Positions 14,990-23,338 of a DNA stretch of 49,200 bases are shown here, piece by piece (the first letter of the stretch is position 1; each line of letters starts with the position of its first letter). The position numbers and the translations under genes are program-made. The notes under the pieces were generated by a model. It searched no databases. It saw only the letters and a program-made list of their open reading frames with translations, and was not told where the DNA came from. The stretch spans positions 1-49,200 of the forward strand of contig JACKPZ010000026.1 in assembly GCA_024233135.1 (NCBI GenBank). Direction: 5' to 3'. This DNA comes from Akkermansiaceae bacterium (GTDB taxonomy: Bacteria > Verrucomicrobiota > Verrucomicrobiia > Verrucomicrobiales > Akkermansiaceae).

Positions 14990-16344
14990 AAAAAGACCTC
15001 GGCATCCGGGTCGCGCAGCGAATCGACGAAGCGCTCCCACTCCGCGCGTTCGGATTCCTCCGGCGCCTTGGGCATTCCGTGCTCCGATGGATTGGCCACG
15101 AGGAAACGCAGCGGGCAGTCCGGTGCCGCGGCCCGCACCCGGCGGTGCAGCGCGCTCATCCGCGGCGGCGAGAGCGCCCAGCCCTCGGCCAGCAGGACCA
15201 CGCCGGCCGGCGCCTTCGCGAGAGCTTGGGAAACGAGATCCTCCGCCCCATCGTCCAACACCGCCACCGGGTGCCATGCCGCCGGGTTCACCCGCAGGCG
15301 GCGAAGAAGGAAGGGCCGGAGCTCGTCCGGGCGCCAGCCGCCTCCGCCGACATCGAGCACCAGCACTCCGTCCAGCGGCTTCTCGCTGGTATCCTCGCGG
15401 CCCGCGCCGCTGAGGTCGCGCCACAGCGCGCGGTGGGCGCGGGACTGGAAATCGAGCGACGCCAGCGCCTTGCGTTCGCAGCGCCACGCGAGCAACCACA
15501 GCAGCAACCGCGGCAGCATCCCCCAGACGAGTGTCGCCATCAGCAGGAACATCCACCACGCGGCGGGGCCGGGCGGCAGCTCGCTACCCGGCGTCCAGCG
15601 CGTCGCATCGATCACCGCCGAGTCCGGCACCGCCGCCGGCCACCAGGCCGACCATGGGACTGCTAGAAACCCGGTGATCCGCTCCAGCAGCGTGTGCATC
15701 GCCACGTCCGTCGTCGTTTCCCAATAAAACCCGATGTGGCGGACGAGCACCAGACCGCCGAGGCCGCACGCGATGCCGATGTTGAACGCGACGCCCGCGC
15801 CTTGGATGATGCGCGCGAGCCGCCACAACACCGCCGCGCGCGGTGCCCCGCCATCGCGCATCAGGCGGCCCCACCACGTCGCACCGGGCTCGCCGGAGAA
15901 ACGCCGGGCCAGCCTGCCGACGAGCGCCTGCACCATCGAAAACCCCTCCGCACCCTTGCGCCGGAACAACCATGCGACGAGGGCGAACAGCAGCACCAGC
16001 CACTGCACGCCCAGCAAGACCGCGAGAAACAAGGTGACGTGGATGCCGCCCCGAGCGCGGTCGAGGATGCCGAGCACGCCGGTTGCACCGGATAGAAACA
16101 AGACCAACGCCAGCCCGCCACCCACCAACGAAAGCGCTCCGGTGAAACCCGCGCCGTGCGCCGGCCCGCCGATGCCGTCGCGCCACACGGCGAATCCCGC
16201 GCGCCGCGCCGACGCGCCATCCCGGTCCCGCGCCGCGGCCAACACCTCGTCACGCAGCACCGCGGGCGCTTCCACGCCGGCATCCACCGCCTGCTCGAAG
16301 TCGATCAGACCTTCGAGCGTCCATTGCCGGCCATCGTCCGCCAT
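14968..16344 (-). CDS. DUF2868 domain membrane protein
   Basis: The 458-residue protein has four or more predicted membrane helices (about residues 69-95, 100-127, 186-204 and 262-288). The stretch GGPAHGAGFTGALSLVGGG and the C-terminal half, with LDVGGGGWRPDELRPFLLRR, match DUF2868. In proteobacteria this family is usually next to a DUF3482 GTPase; none is seen here. No enzymatic motif is evident. The gene is the last of a three-gene minus-strand cluster behind the RNase III-like and lipoprotein genes, with a 48-bp gap to the former. It overlaps the convergent PIN gene by 22 bp. Function is unknown. Confidence 0.87.
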   Translation of the reverse strand: MADDGRQWTLEGLIDFEQAVDAGVEAPAVLRDEVLAAARDRDGASARRAGFAVWRDGIGGPAHGAGFTGALSLVGGGLALVLFLSGATGVLGILDRARGGIHVTLFLAVLLGVQWLVLLFALVAWLFRRKGAEGFSMVQALVGRLARRFSGEPGATWWGRLMRDGGAPRAAVLWRLARIIQGAGVAFNIGIACGLGGLVLVRHIGFYWETTTDVAMHTLLERITGFLAVPWSAWWPAAVPDSAVIDATRWTPGSELPPGPAAWWMFLLMATLVWGMLPRLLLWLLAWRCERKALASLDFQSRAHRALWRDLSGAGREDTSEKPLDGVLVLDVGGGGWRPDELRPFLLRRLRVNPAAWHPVAVLDDGAEDLVSQALAKAPAGVVLLAEGWALSPPRMSALHRRVRAAAPDCPLRFLVANPSEHGMPKAPEESERAEWERFVDSLRDPDAEVFFYEAPPA

Positions 16345-16392
16345 GGCGGCATTCCACCGGGTTTCCGCCGCGATGACAACCCGCGAGCGGGC

Positions 16393-16701
16393 TCAGCGCG
16401 GCTTCGCGTTCGCGATCTGCTTGCGGAACAAGGGCACGAGGTTCGCATCCATCCACGCGAAGGCGGCATCGAGCCCGCCATCGAGATAGAGTTTCCCGAT
16501 GGACGCCTCGACCCGTGTCGGGTTTCCGAAGGCGCTGAGGAAATCGTTCGACGTCAGCCGGGTGAACCACTCGCCATCCATCGACCCGCGCTCGCGGAGG
16601 ACGAACTGGCGGGCGAACAAAGCCAGCACGGCGTCGCCCACCCATGCGTTCTCGCGCTCCTGTTGCATTTCCTCGTCCCTGCGGCTCACGAGGCGGAGCA
16701 T
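16393..16701 (-). CDS. short RNase III-like domain protein
   Basis: The 102-residue frame contains ENAWVGDAVLALFARQFVL (residues 17-35) and VEASIGKLYLDGGLDAAFAWM (64-84). These match the two halves of the RNase III endonuclease domain: Asp23 in the GDAV motif and Glu65 in the FEA-like motif. No double-stranded RNA-binding domain follows, and the piece between the two motifs is much shorter than in true RNase III, closer to mini-III. Canonical glutamates of the ERLEFLGD motif are replaced, so activity is uncertain. It lies 6 bp after the RbsD-like lipoprotein and 48 bp before DUF2868, as if in one transcript. Call based on motif reading only. Confidence 0.68.
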   Translation of the reverse strand: MLRLVSRRDEEMQQERENAWVGDAVLALFARQFVLRERGSMDGEWFTRLTSNDFLSAFGNPTRVEASIGKLYLDGGLDAAFAWMDANLVPLFRKQIANAKPR

Positions 16702-16707
16702 GGGCGC

Positions 16708-17286
16708 TCAGAACGGCCGCACAAGCTTTTGCATGCGCTCGCGCTCGATCGTGTCGCGGAGGCGGGTCTCCGAGTCGGAGTCCCAATAGCCCGGCTGCAG
16801 CTCGAGAAACACGGACGTGTAGGGCAGCGCGGTCTGCGTGCGCACGACCAGCACGTCATAGCTGCGGTTCGCATCCTCCAGCAGCGTGAGCAGGCTGCGC
16901 TGCTCCAGCTCGGTCACCTCGTGGCCGTGCAGCGATCCGAGGATCCGCTCGCGAAACACGTCGATGCCCGGCGCGAAATCGTTCTCCACCGAGCGCAGCT
17001 CGCGCGTCAGATACACCCGCGGCCGGAGGTTTTCCGTCCGTTCGAGCGCGTTGAGCACGTAGTCCACGGCCTCCGGGATTTCCACCGGCGCCGGCACCTG
17101 CCGCACGCCCGCCCGGCTGTGCGCCGGAAACGAGGCCTCCGACACCACGATCCAGTTGCGGTATCCGAGCTGGGCCACCTGGTGGTCCACCGCGCCCTTC
17201 CATTCCGACCGGGACGGCTGCACCCATGCGCAGGAGGTCGTCAGGACCGCCACGCTGGTGAGCACCAACCATCTCAATGCGAACAT
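16708..17286 (-). CDS. RbsD/FucU-like lipoprotein
   Basis: The 192-residue protein has a lipoprotein signal (residues 1-19) with the lipobox LTTSC, so Cys19 would be lipid-modified. The mature part begins with WKGAVDHQVAQLGYRNWIVV, reminiscent of the RbsD/FucU fold, in which sugar mutarotases interconvert the ring forms of free ribose or fucose. The mutarotase active residues are not clearly present, so the role may be structural or ligand-binding. The ATG at 17286 is preferred over a longer start at 17322, as it puts the signal at the N-terminus. It heads a cluster with the RNase III-like and DUF2868 genes. Confidence 0.72.
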   Translation of the reverse strand: MFALRWLVLTSVAVLTTSCAWVQPSRSEWKGAVDHQVAQLGYRNWIVVSEASFPAHSRAGVRQVPAPVEIPEAVDYVLNALERTENLRPRVYLTRELRSVENDFAPGIDVFRERILGSLHGHEVTELEQRSLLTLLEDANRSYDVLVVRTQTALPYTSVFLELQPGYWDSDSETRLRDTIERERMQKLVRPF

Positions 17287-17337
17287 AGTGCGGAGTAAAA
17301 CCGCCAGCCCCGCCACTGTCAACGCGGCGGCGGGCGT

Positions 17338-20300
17338 TCATTCCACGGACACCGCGCGCACCCGCAGGAATCTCCGGCCTCCCGGCGCGGCCACATCCGG
17401 GTGCATCACCACGGTTTCCATGCCGTTCGCGGAGCTCTCCACCACGGTCGTTGCGACGATCGCTTGCAGGTCCGCCGGGTCGTTCCCCGCGAGCAACTCG
17501 TAGGCGAGATCCACCGCCCCTTCCGGACGGCGGAAACGCACCGCGTCGCGCGCGACGCCCGCGACGTCGATCCACACGAATCCTAGCACCGGCACGTCCG
17601 CCTCGCGAGGATCCGTGCCGAAGGCGCGCTCGTGGAAATTCGAGCGCAGGTCACCGTCCGGGTCCGAGCCGGCGGCCGAGATTTCCGGATCGGACAACTC
17701 TCCCGCGGCGAAATGTTCGAGCAGCCATGCCTCCCAAGTTCCCGGCGACGCCTCTTCCGTGCCGGGACTTCCGCCCGCCACCGAACTCGCCCGCCAGTTT
17801 CCCGCCACCGCGGGATCGGGGCGCGATGAGGGATCTATCAACACCAGTGAAGCGCCTCCCCCATCCGCTTCCGCGGGCCAGGGAGTTCCGGGAAGGTATT
17901 CAAATGAGAGGATCGTCGAGCCGCCGGCATCGTCGAGCTTCAGCTGCTCGCCCGAGTTGTCGAGCGCGCCCGAGTATTCACCCGCGAGCGGGAGCCCGGA
18001 ACCATACGCGGCCACGAATGCGGCGGCGGCGCGCACGACGAGAAGCCGCGCGCCCGGTGCCAGGCTCGTCACCGCACCGGATGCGAAGTCGAAGGACACG
18101 CCGCCGGAGAGGGTGACGCCCGTTAGATCGAGCGTCACCGAGTCCGAGATGTTCATCAGTTCGATGAATTCGGCATTCGCATCCTCCGCCGGGTGGTAGT
18201 GAAACTCGGAGATCACGAGGAACCGCTGGGTGTCGCTCGGCGCTTCGGGTGTGACCGTCGTGGCCATCACGGTCCCGGCCGTGTCCTTCAACACAAGTGT
18301 TTCCCCCCAGTTCGACAGGTGACCGCCGTAGGGGCCCACCACGAACAGGCCCTCACCGCCGGTGGGCGATGCGGGCCTCGCCCGGAACGCCGCCACGCGG
18401 GGTGATAGATGGAGATTTCCTCCCGCCGGAATCACCGTGCCGCCGGGCAGGGTCATCGAAACGCCACCCTCCAGAGTCCACAGCGAGACATCCAGATCCT
18501 CCGCGTGCGGATTGGCGAGTTCGATGAACTCCTCATCCTGGTTTCCGGACGAGGGATTGAACTCCACCGCTCCGAAGACCGGAGCGAGTCCCGGCGTCGC
18601 GGCGGCGGGAACGAGGTTCGCGGCCGCGGCACCGTATTGGTTGGAATAGTAGAGATCCGTCCGCCGTTCGTTGAGCTCCGTATGGAGGGACCACGTGTTC
18701 ACGTTGAGCACGGGATCCACCGCCGCTTCGAGTTCCAGCGCGCGGGATTCGAAGAACACGCCGGGTTGCGAGGAGGACGTTTTGTAGAGCCCGTCCATCA
18801 GCGTGCGGACGCGGCGCAGGATCATCGACCGGATCCACGGATCGTTGTGCAGGGCGTCGAAGAGGATGCTCCATTGGTTCGAGTTCGGATTCTTGTGCTG
18901 GGCGTCGCCCCAGAACGGGTGTTTCGCGAGCGAGTCGGCGTTCTCACCGATGCCCCACGTGTAGTCCTTGTCCCACGGCAGGATATACCATTCTCCCGAG
19001 TCCCCGCTGTCCCGGTAGAGATAGAAGTTCTTCCGGGTGTCGTCGGTATCCTGCACGATCACCTGCACGGCGCTGTAGTTCACCATCTCGGGGATGTTCA
19101 GGTGATCCAAGAGGAAACGGTGGCGGGCCTCGGTCTGCGGGACCGTGTAGGCGAGCGAGCCGCTGTTCTCGATGTTCACTCCGGCGAGCGACTGCTTGAG
19201 CCCGGCGATCAACGCGTCGAGATCGGATTCGTCCTCGTCGGTCCGCGTTTTCTTCTCCACGCCGGTGTCGCTGTCGTTGAGCACCGGCCGCAGGTTCGAG
19301 CGCTGGACGAACTTGTAGAGCGCGCCACCCTCCGGAAGGCCCTCACGTTTCAACAGATCCTCATCGACCTGCTCGATGTGGATGGCCAGCCGGTCGAACG
19401 ATCCGTTGAGCCGCAGGTTCACGGGAAACGCCATCGAGCCAGGAGCCGCCGCCCGGTCGAAGGTTTCGAAGGCCAGCGGCTGTCTCAGGTAGCTGGAATC
19501 GAAGCCCTGTGCGTTGAGGTTGATCTCGCCCACCTTCGGGATGCCGGAGCTAACTTCGAAGGAATCGCCTTTGTTGAAATCGAACTTCTGGGACGAGCCG
19601 TTGGTATATCCTCCGCGCTGGCGGACGAAGATATTGTCATGAAACGCCCCGTCATGAAAAAACGAGGCGCGCGCGCCGGTGCGGGTGCGGGACGAGGACA
19701 CCGCGTTGCAGAACCAATGATAGACCGGGACCGAATCCGGCAGCCCGTTCACCGCAATCACCGTGCCATGGTATTCGGCGGACTGGTTGGTGCCACTGCG
19801 GTCCGCGAACGGCGGATCGACGGTTTCCCGGCCCGCGGAATCCGTGGCGACGATCCGCCAGCGGAGCATCTGCCCGGCGGACGCCGCGGACGCGGGGATC
19901 GTCGCGCTGAAGACCCCGCCGCCGCTGTCGTTCATCGCGAGAGCGACTTCGGATCCATACATCACACGGTAGCGGAGGCTCACGGACGCCACGTTTCCGA
20001 AACGCGGCGCAACCCGCGCGCTCACCACCACGTCATCGCTGTCGGCGGACAACCACGGCAGGTGGGTGGCATCGGAGATTTCCGGACCCGGTTCGAAGGT
20101 GGACGAATTCACCGCACCGGGCGTGGCTTCCAGCAGATATCCGGCGTTTGCTCCGCCGGATGTGGCGAGCAGCACCGGATGCACGACCAGATCGCTCGAC
20201 GATGACGAACGGTTGAGGACCTGAACCGCCAGCACGTTGCTTCCGGGCTGCAGCAGGCCGGTCGCAGCGCTCAGATCGAACCGATCCGGATTGTCGAGGG

Positions 20301-21126
20301 CGGCCTCGTGGTTGGCCGAGGACGTCGAGTTGAACGCGGGAACGGCCGGCGCTCCGGAACTGGCCGCGACCTTCGTGCCATTGATCCATGCGACGAACGC
20401 ATCGTCGTAAGCCACGTCCAATCCCAACGACGTGAGCGCCCCGGGGTCCGATATCTCGAACGGCAGACGGAGATAGGCCGTCGTCGTGCCGGACGGGACG
20501 AACGTCGAGATCAACGGGTCGTAACCACCCTCGTTGTCGAAACCGAGACCGATCCGGTGGCCGCCGGAAAACAGGTTTCCCGGATTCGCAAACGTCGGGA
20601 GCCGCCATGCGGTCCCGATGTCGGAAACCGGCACATGATAGGAGAGATCGCTCGTTTCATCGACGAGATCCAGTTCCTCGGTGCCGGGCCCATAGCTGAC
20701 GTCCTGCAACTGCGGGGGAAACGCGGGCGCGAATTCCGTCGCCACCGAGCCGTCCGGCCGCAGCAGCGCGAGATACTCTCCCGCGGCGGAGAGTTTGAAA
20801 TTCGTGTGCAGTTCGGCGCCGGACCGGTTCTTGTCGGAGGCGAAGACCACGAGACGGTCATGAGCCGGCACGATCACCTGCGGAAACACCCATTTCGCCG
20901 GGCTCGCAGGGTCGTCCGTGAGACGCCAGCCGGCGAGATCGACCGCGGCCGCGCCGTCGTTGTGGATCTCGATCCAGTCCTCCCCATCTCCGTCCTCATC
21001 CTTCAAGGAGGATTCGTTGTCGGCGAGGAACTCGGAGATCACCACATCCGCCGTCGCCGCGGGCACGGGGAGAAAAGACCCCGCGACAAGTGCGGTGGCG
21101 GCAACGGACCAAGGAAGACGACGCAT
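17338..21126 (-). CDS. large secreted CotH kinase-like / lamin-tail domain protein
   Basis: The 1262-residue protein has a signal peptide (residues 1-26). A lamin-tail domain follows at about 27-130 (VVISEFLADNESSLKDEDGD). A CotH-like region covers about 460-800, with YHWFCNAVSS, FVRQRGGYTNG, LRPVLNDSDTG and ILPWDKDYTWG. Two further lamin-tail-like domains lie at about 850-970 and 990-1110 (VFGAVEFNPSSGNQDEEFIEL and LVISEFHYHPAEDANAEFIEL). A final C-terminal region completes the protein. CotH of Bacillus is an atypical kinase acting on spore coat proteins; the bacterial secreted versions occur in polysaccharide-degrading Verrucomicrobia and Planctomycetes, with unknown substrate. The frame is uninterrupted. 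Boundaries of the domains are approximate. Confidence 0.87.
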   Translation of the reverse strand: MRRLPWSVAATALVAGSFLPVPAATADVVISEFLADNESSLKDEDGDGEDWIEIHNDGAAAVDLAGWRLTDDPASPAKWVFPQVIVPAHDRLVVFASDKNRSGAELHTNFKLSAAGEYLALLRPDGSVATEFAPAFPPQLQDVSYGPGTEELDLVDETSDLSYHVPVSDIGTAWRLPTFANPGNLFSGGHRIGLGFDNEGGYDPLISTFVPSGTTTAYLRLPFEISDPGALTSLGLDVAYDDAFVAWINGTKVAASSGAPAVPAFNSTSSANHEAALDNPDRFDLSAATGLLQPGSNVLAVQVLNRSSSSSDLVVHPVLLATSGGANAGYLLEATPGAVNSSTFEPGPEISDATHLPWLSADSDDVVVSARVAPRFGNVASVSLRYRVMYGSEVALAMNDSGGGVFSATIPASAASAGQMLRWRIVATDSAGRETVDPPFADRSGTNQSAEYHGTVIAVNGLPDSVPVYHWFCNAVSSSRTRTGARASFFHDGAFHDNIFVRQRGGYTNGSSQKFDFNKGDSFEVSSGIPKVGEINLNAQGFDSSYLRQPLAFETFDRAAAPGSMAFPVNLRLNGSFDRLAIHIEQVDEDLLKREGLPEGGALYKFVQRSNLRPVLNDSDTGVEKKTRTDEDESDLDALIAGLKQSLAGVNIENSGSLAYTVPQTEARHRFLLDHLNIPEMVNYSAVQVIVQDTDDTRKNFYLYRDSGDSGEWYILPWDKDYTWGIGENADSLAKHPFWGDAQHKNPNSNQWSILFDALHNDPWIRSMILRRVRTLMDGLYKTSSSQPGVFFESRALELEAAVDPVLNVNTWSLHTELNERRTDLYYSNQYGAAAANLVPAAATPGLAPVFGAVEFNPSSGNQDEEFIELANPHAEDLDVSLWTLEGGVSMTLPGGTVIPAGGNLHLSPRVAAFRARPASPTGGEGLFVVGPYGGHLSNWGETLVLKDTAGTVMATTVTPEAPSDTQRFLVISEFHYHPAEDANAEFIELMNISDSVTLDLTGVTLSGGVSFDFASGAVTSLAPGARLLVVRAAAAFVAAYGSGLPLAGEYSGALDNSGEQLKLDDAGGSTILSFEYLPGTPWPAEADGGGASLVLIDPSSRPDPAVAGNWRASSVAGGSPGTEEASPGTWEAWLLEHFAAGELSDPEISAAGSDPDGDLRSNFHERAFGTDPREADVPVLGFVWIDVAGVARDAVRFRRPEGAVDLAYELLAGNDPADLQAIVATTVVESSANGMETVVMHPDVAAPGGRRFLRVRAVSVE

Positions 21127-21207
21127 GAAAGGAGACCTACGGATCAGGGACAGCTATGGCCGCTTCGCCCCCGTCGTTCCACTCCAAAATCCGCGGAACC
21201 ACGGGCG

Positions 21208-23295
21208 TCACAGGACTTGTTCGAGAAACGCCCACTCGTCGGCCGTCTTGTCGATCATCTTGGAAAGCGCGGTTCCGGCGCCGTGGCCCGCGCTGGTCTC
21301 GATGCGGATCAACACCGGCGGCCCGTCCTCCGCCTGGCATTCCTGCAGCCGTGCGGCGAACTTGAAACTGTGGGCGGGCACCACCCGGTCGTCGTGGTCC
21401 GCCGTGCACACCATCGTCGCCGGATAACGGGTTCCGGGTTTCAGGACATGATACGGCGAATACCGCAGCAGGGCCTCGAACTCATCGGCGTTCTCGGCGC
21501 TGCCGTAGTCCTTCTCCCAGGCCCAGCCGATGGTGAACTTGTGGAAACGCAGCATGTCGAGCACGCCGACGGACGGCAGCGCCGCTCCGAACAGGTCCGG
21601 CCGCTGCGTCATGCACGCGCCGACGAGCAGGCCGCCGTTGCTGCCGCCCTGGATCGCGAGTTTCTCCGGCGAGGTGTAGCCCTGCTTCACCAGCCACTCG
21701 CCGGCGGAGATGAAATCGTCGAACGTGTTCTGCTTGCGGAGCTTGGTGCCGGCAAGGTGCCACTCGCGGCCGTATTCGCCGCCGCCGCGCAGGTTCGCCA
21801 CCGCGAGGATGCCGCCGCGTTCGAGCCACACCGCCCGGCCGATCGAAAACCCGGGCGTCTGGCTGATGTTGAAGCCGCCGTAGCCGTAGAGCAGCGTGCG
21901 GTGCGAGCCATCGAGCGCGATGCCCTTCTTGTGCGTGAGGAACACCGGCACCTTCGTGCCGTCCTTGCTGGTCACGAAGACCTGCTTCGTTTCGTAAGCG
22001 CTGCCGTCGAAGCCGACCTGCGGCCGCTTCCACAAGGTGCTCTTCCCGCTGGCGAGATCGTACTGATAGATCGCGCCGGGGTCGGTGAAACTCGTGAAGG
22101 TGTAGAACGTCGTCTTGTCGTCCCGCCGGCCGCGGAAGCCGCCCGCGCTGCCGATGCCGGGCAGCTCGACATCGCGGATCTTGTTCCCATCGAGATCGTG
22201 CACGGCGATCGCGCTCTTCGCGTCGCGCAGGGTTTCCAACACGAGCCGGCCGCCCACCATGCTGGCGTCCTGAAGCAGATCGGCGGACTGCGGGACGATC
22301 TCCCGCCACGCGCCGCGCTCCGGCTTGCGGACGTCGATGGCGATCACCCGCTGCCGCGGCGCGTCGAGATCGGTGAGAAAGTAGAACACGTCGCCCTCGT
22401 TGCCGATGAAATCATAACTCGCGTCGAAGTCGTCCAGCAGTTGGATCATCTCCGCGCCATCGATCGGCCGGTAGTAGAAACGGTTCCGCGGGTCCGTGCC
22501 CTCGCGGATGGAGAGAACGAGGAAACGTCCGTCCTCCGTGACCCCACCACCGAAGCCGCGCCGCGGATGCTCCTTGTCCTGATAGATGATAACATCCTCC
22601 GACTGCGGCGTTCCGAGTTTGTGGAAACAAAACTTCTGGAACTCGTTTGTCTGCGTGAGCGCCGCGCCGGGTGCCGGCTCGTCATAGCGGCAGTAGTAAA
22701 ACCCGCCGCCGTCCTTCGCCCACGACATGCCGGAGAACTTGACCCATTTCAAGTGGTCGATGAGGTCCTCGCCGGTCGCGACGTCGCGCACGAGGATCTC
22801 GTTCCAATCGCTGCCACCGCGGGAGATCGAATACGCCAGCAGTTTCCCATCCTCGCTCGGCGTGTGGCCCGCCAGCGCCACCGTGCCGTCGTCCGAAAGC
22901 GTGTTCGGGTCGAGCAACACGCGGCTCTCGCCGTCGAGCGAGTCGGAGACCTTGAGCACCGATTGGTTCTGCAGCCCGGTGTTGTGGGAGAAAAACCAGC
23001 GGCCGCCGTATTCGCGCGGCGCGCCGGTCCGCTCGAAGTTCCATAGGTCCGCAAGGCGGTCGCGGATTTCCCCGCGCGCGGGGATCTTGGCGAGATACGC
23101 CTCCGTCACCTTGTTCTGCGCGGCCACCCAGGCCTTCGTTTCCTCCGCGTTGTCGTCTTCGAGCCAGCGGTACGGATCGGACACTTTCACACCGTGGAGT
23201 TCTTCCACGACCTCGCCCTTGCGGGTCTTCGGATAGTCGATCGAGGCGGAACAGAGCGGGGCGGACATCAGGGAAAGAAAAACCAGAGACTTCAT
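21208..23295 (-). CDS. secreted prolyl oligopeptidase (S9A family)
   Basis: The 695-residue protein has a signal peptide (residues 1 to about 17). A seven-bladed beta-propeller region is followed by the alpha/beta hydrolase domain with Ser552 in GGSNGG, the Asp of the DHDDRVVP motif (about residues 632-639) and His671 in SAGHGAG, the S9A triad. It cleaves short peptides after proline. The family is often cytosolic, but the signal peptide here points to export. It sits downstream of the trimodular esterase on the same strand, with a 43-bp gap. The ATG at 23295 fits the signal peptide. Confidence 0.95.
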   Translation of the reverse strand: MKSLVFLSLMSAPLCSASIDYPKTRKGEVVEELHGVKVSDPYRWLEDDNAEETKAWVAAQNKVTEAYLAKIPARGEIRDRLADLWNFERTGAPREYGGRWFFSHNTGLQNQSVLKVSDSLDGESRVLLDPNTLSDDGTVALAGHTPSEDGKLLAYSISRGGSDWNEILVRDVATGEDLIDHLKWVKFSGMSWAKDGGGFYYCRYDEPAPGAALTQTNEFQKFCFHKLGTPQSEDVIIYQDKEHPRRGFGGGVTEDGRFLVLSIREGTDPRNRFYYRPIDGAEMIQLLDDFDASYDFIGNEGDVFYFLTDLDAPRQRVIAIDVRKPERGAWREIVPQSADLLQDASMVGGRLVLETLRDAKSAIAVHDLDGNKIRDVELPGIGSAGGFRGRRDDKTTFYTFTSFTDPGAIYQYDLASGKSTLWKRPQVGFDGSAYETKQVFVTSKDGTKVPVFLTHKKGIALDGSHRTLLYGYGGFNISQTPGFSIGRAVWLERGGILAVANLRGGGEYGREWHLAGTKLRKQNTFDDFISAGEWLVKQGYTSPEKLAIQGGSNGGLLVGACMTQRPDLFGAALPSVGVLDMLRFHKFTIGWAWEKDYGSAENADEFEALLRYSPYHVLKPGTRYPATMVCTADHDDRVVPAHSFKFAARLQECQAEDGPPVLIRIETSAGHGAGTALSKMIDKTADEWAFLEQVL

Positions 23296-23338
23296 TCGGT
23301 TGGCAAGCGTCGCGGTCAGGCGGGGTTGTGGAAAAAAC

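Noticed and set aside
20308..23046. 912-residue plus-strand open frame
   Set aside because: It runs opposite the CotH-like and prolyl oligopeptidase genes, whose frames carry clear motifs and signal peptides. The translated product is charged, low-complexity and family-free, as expected for an antisense frame in high-GC DNA.
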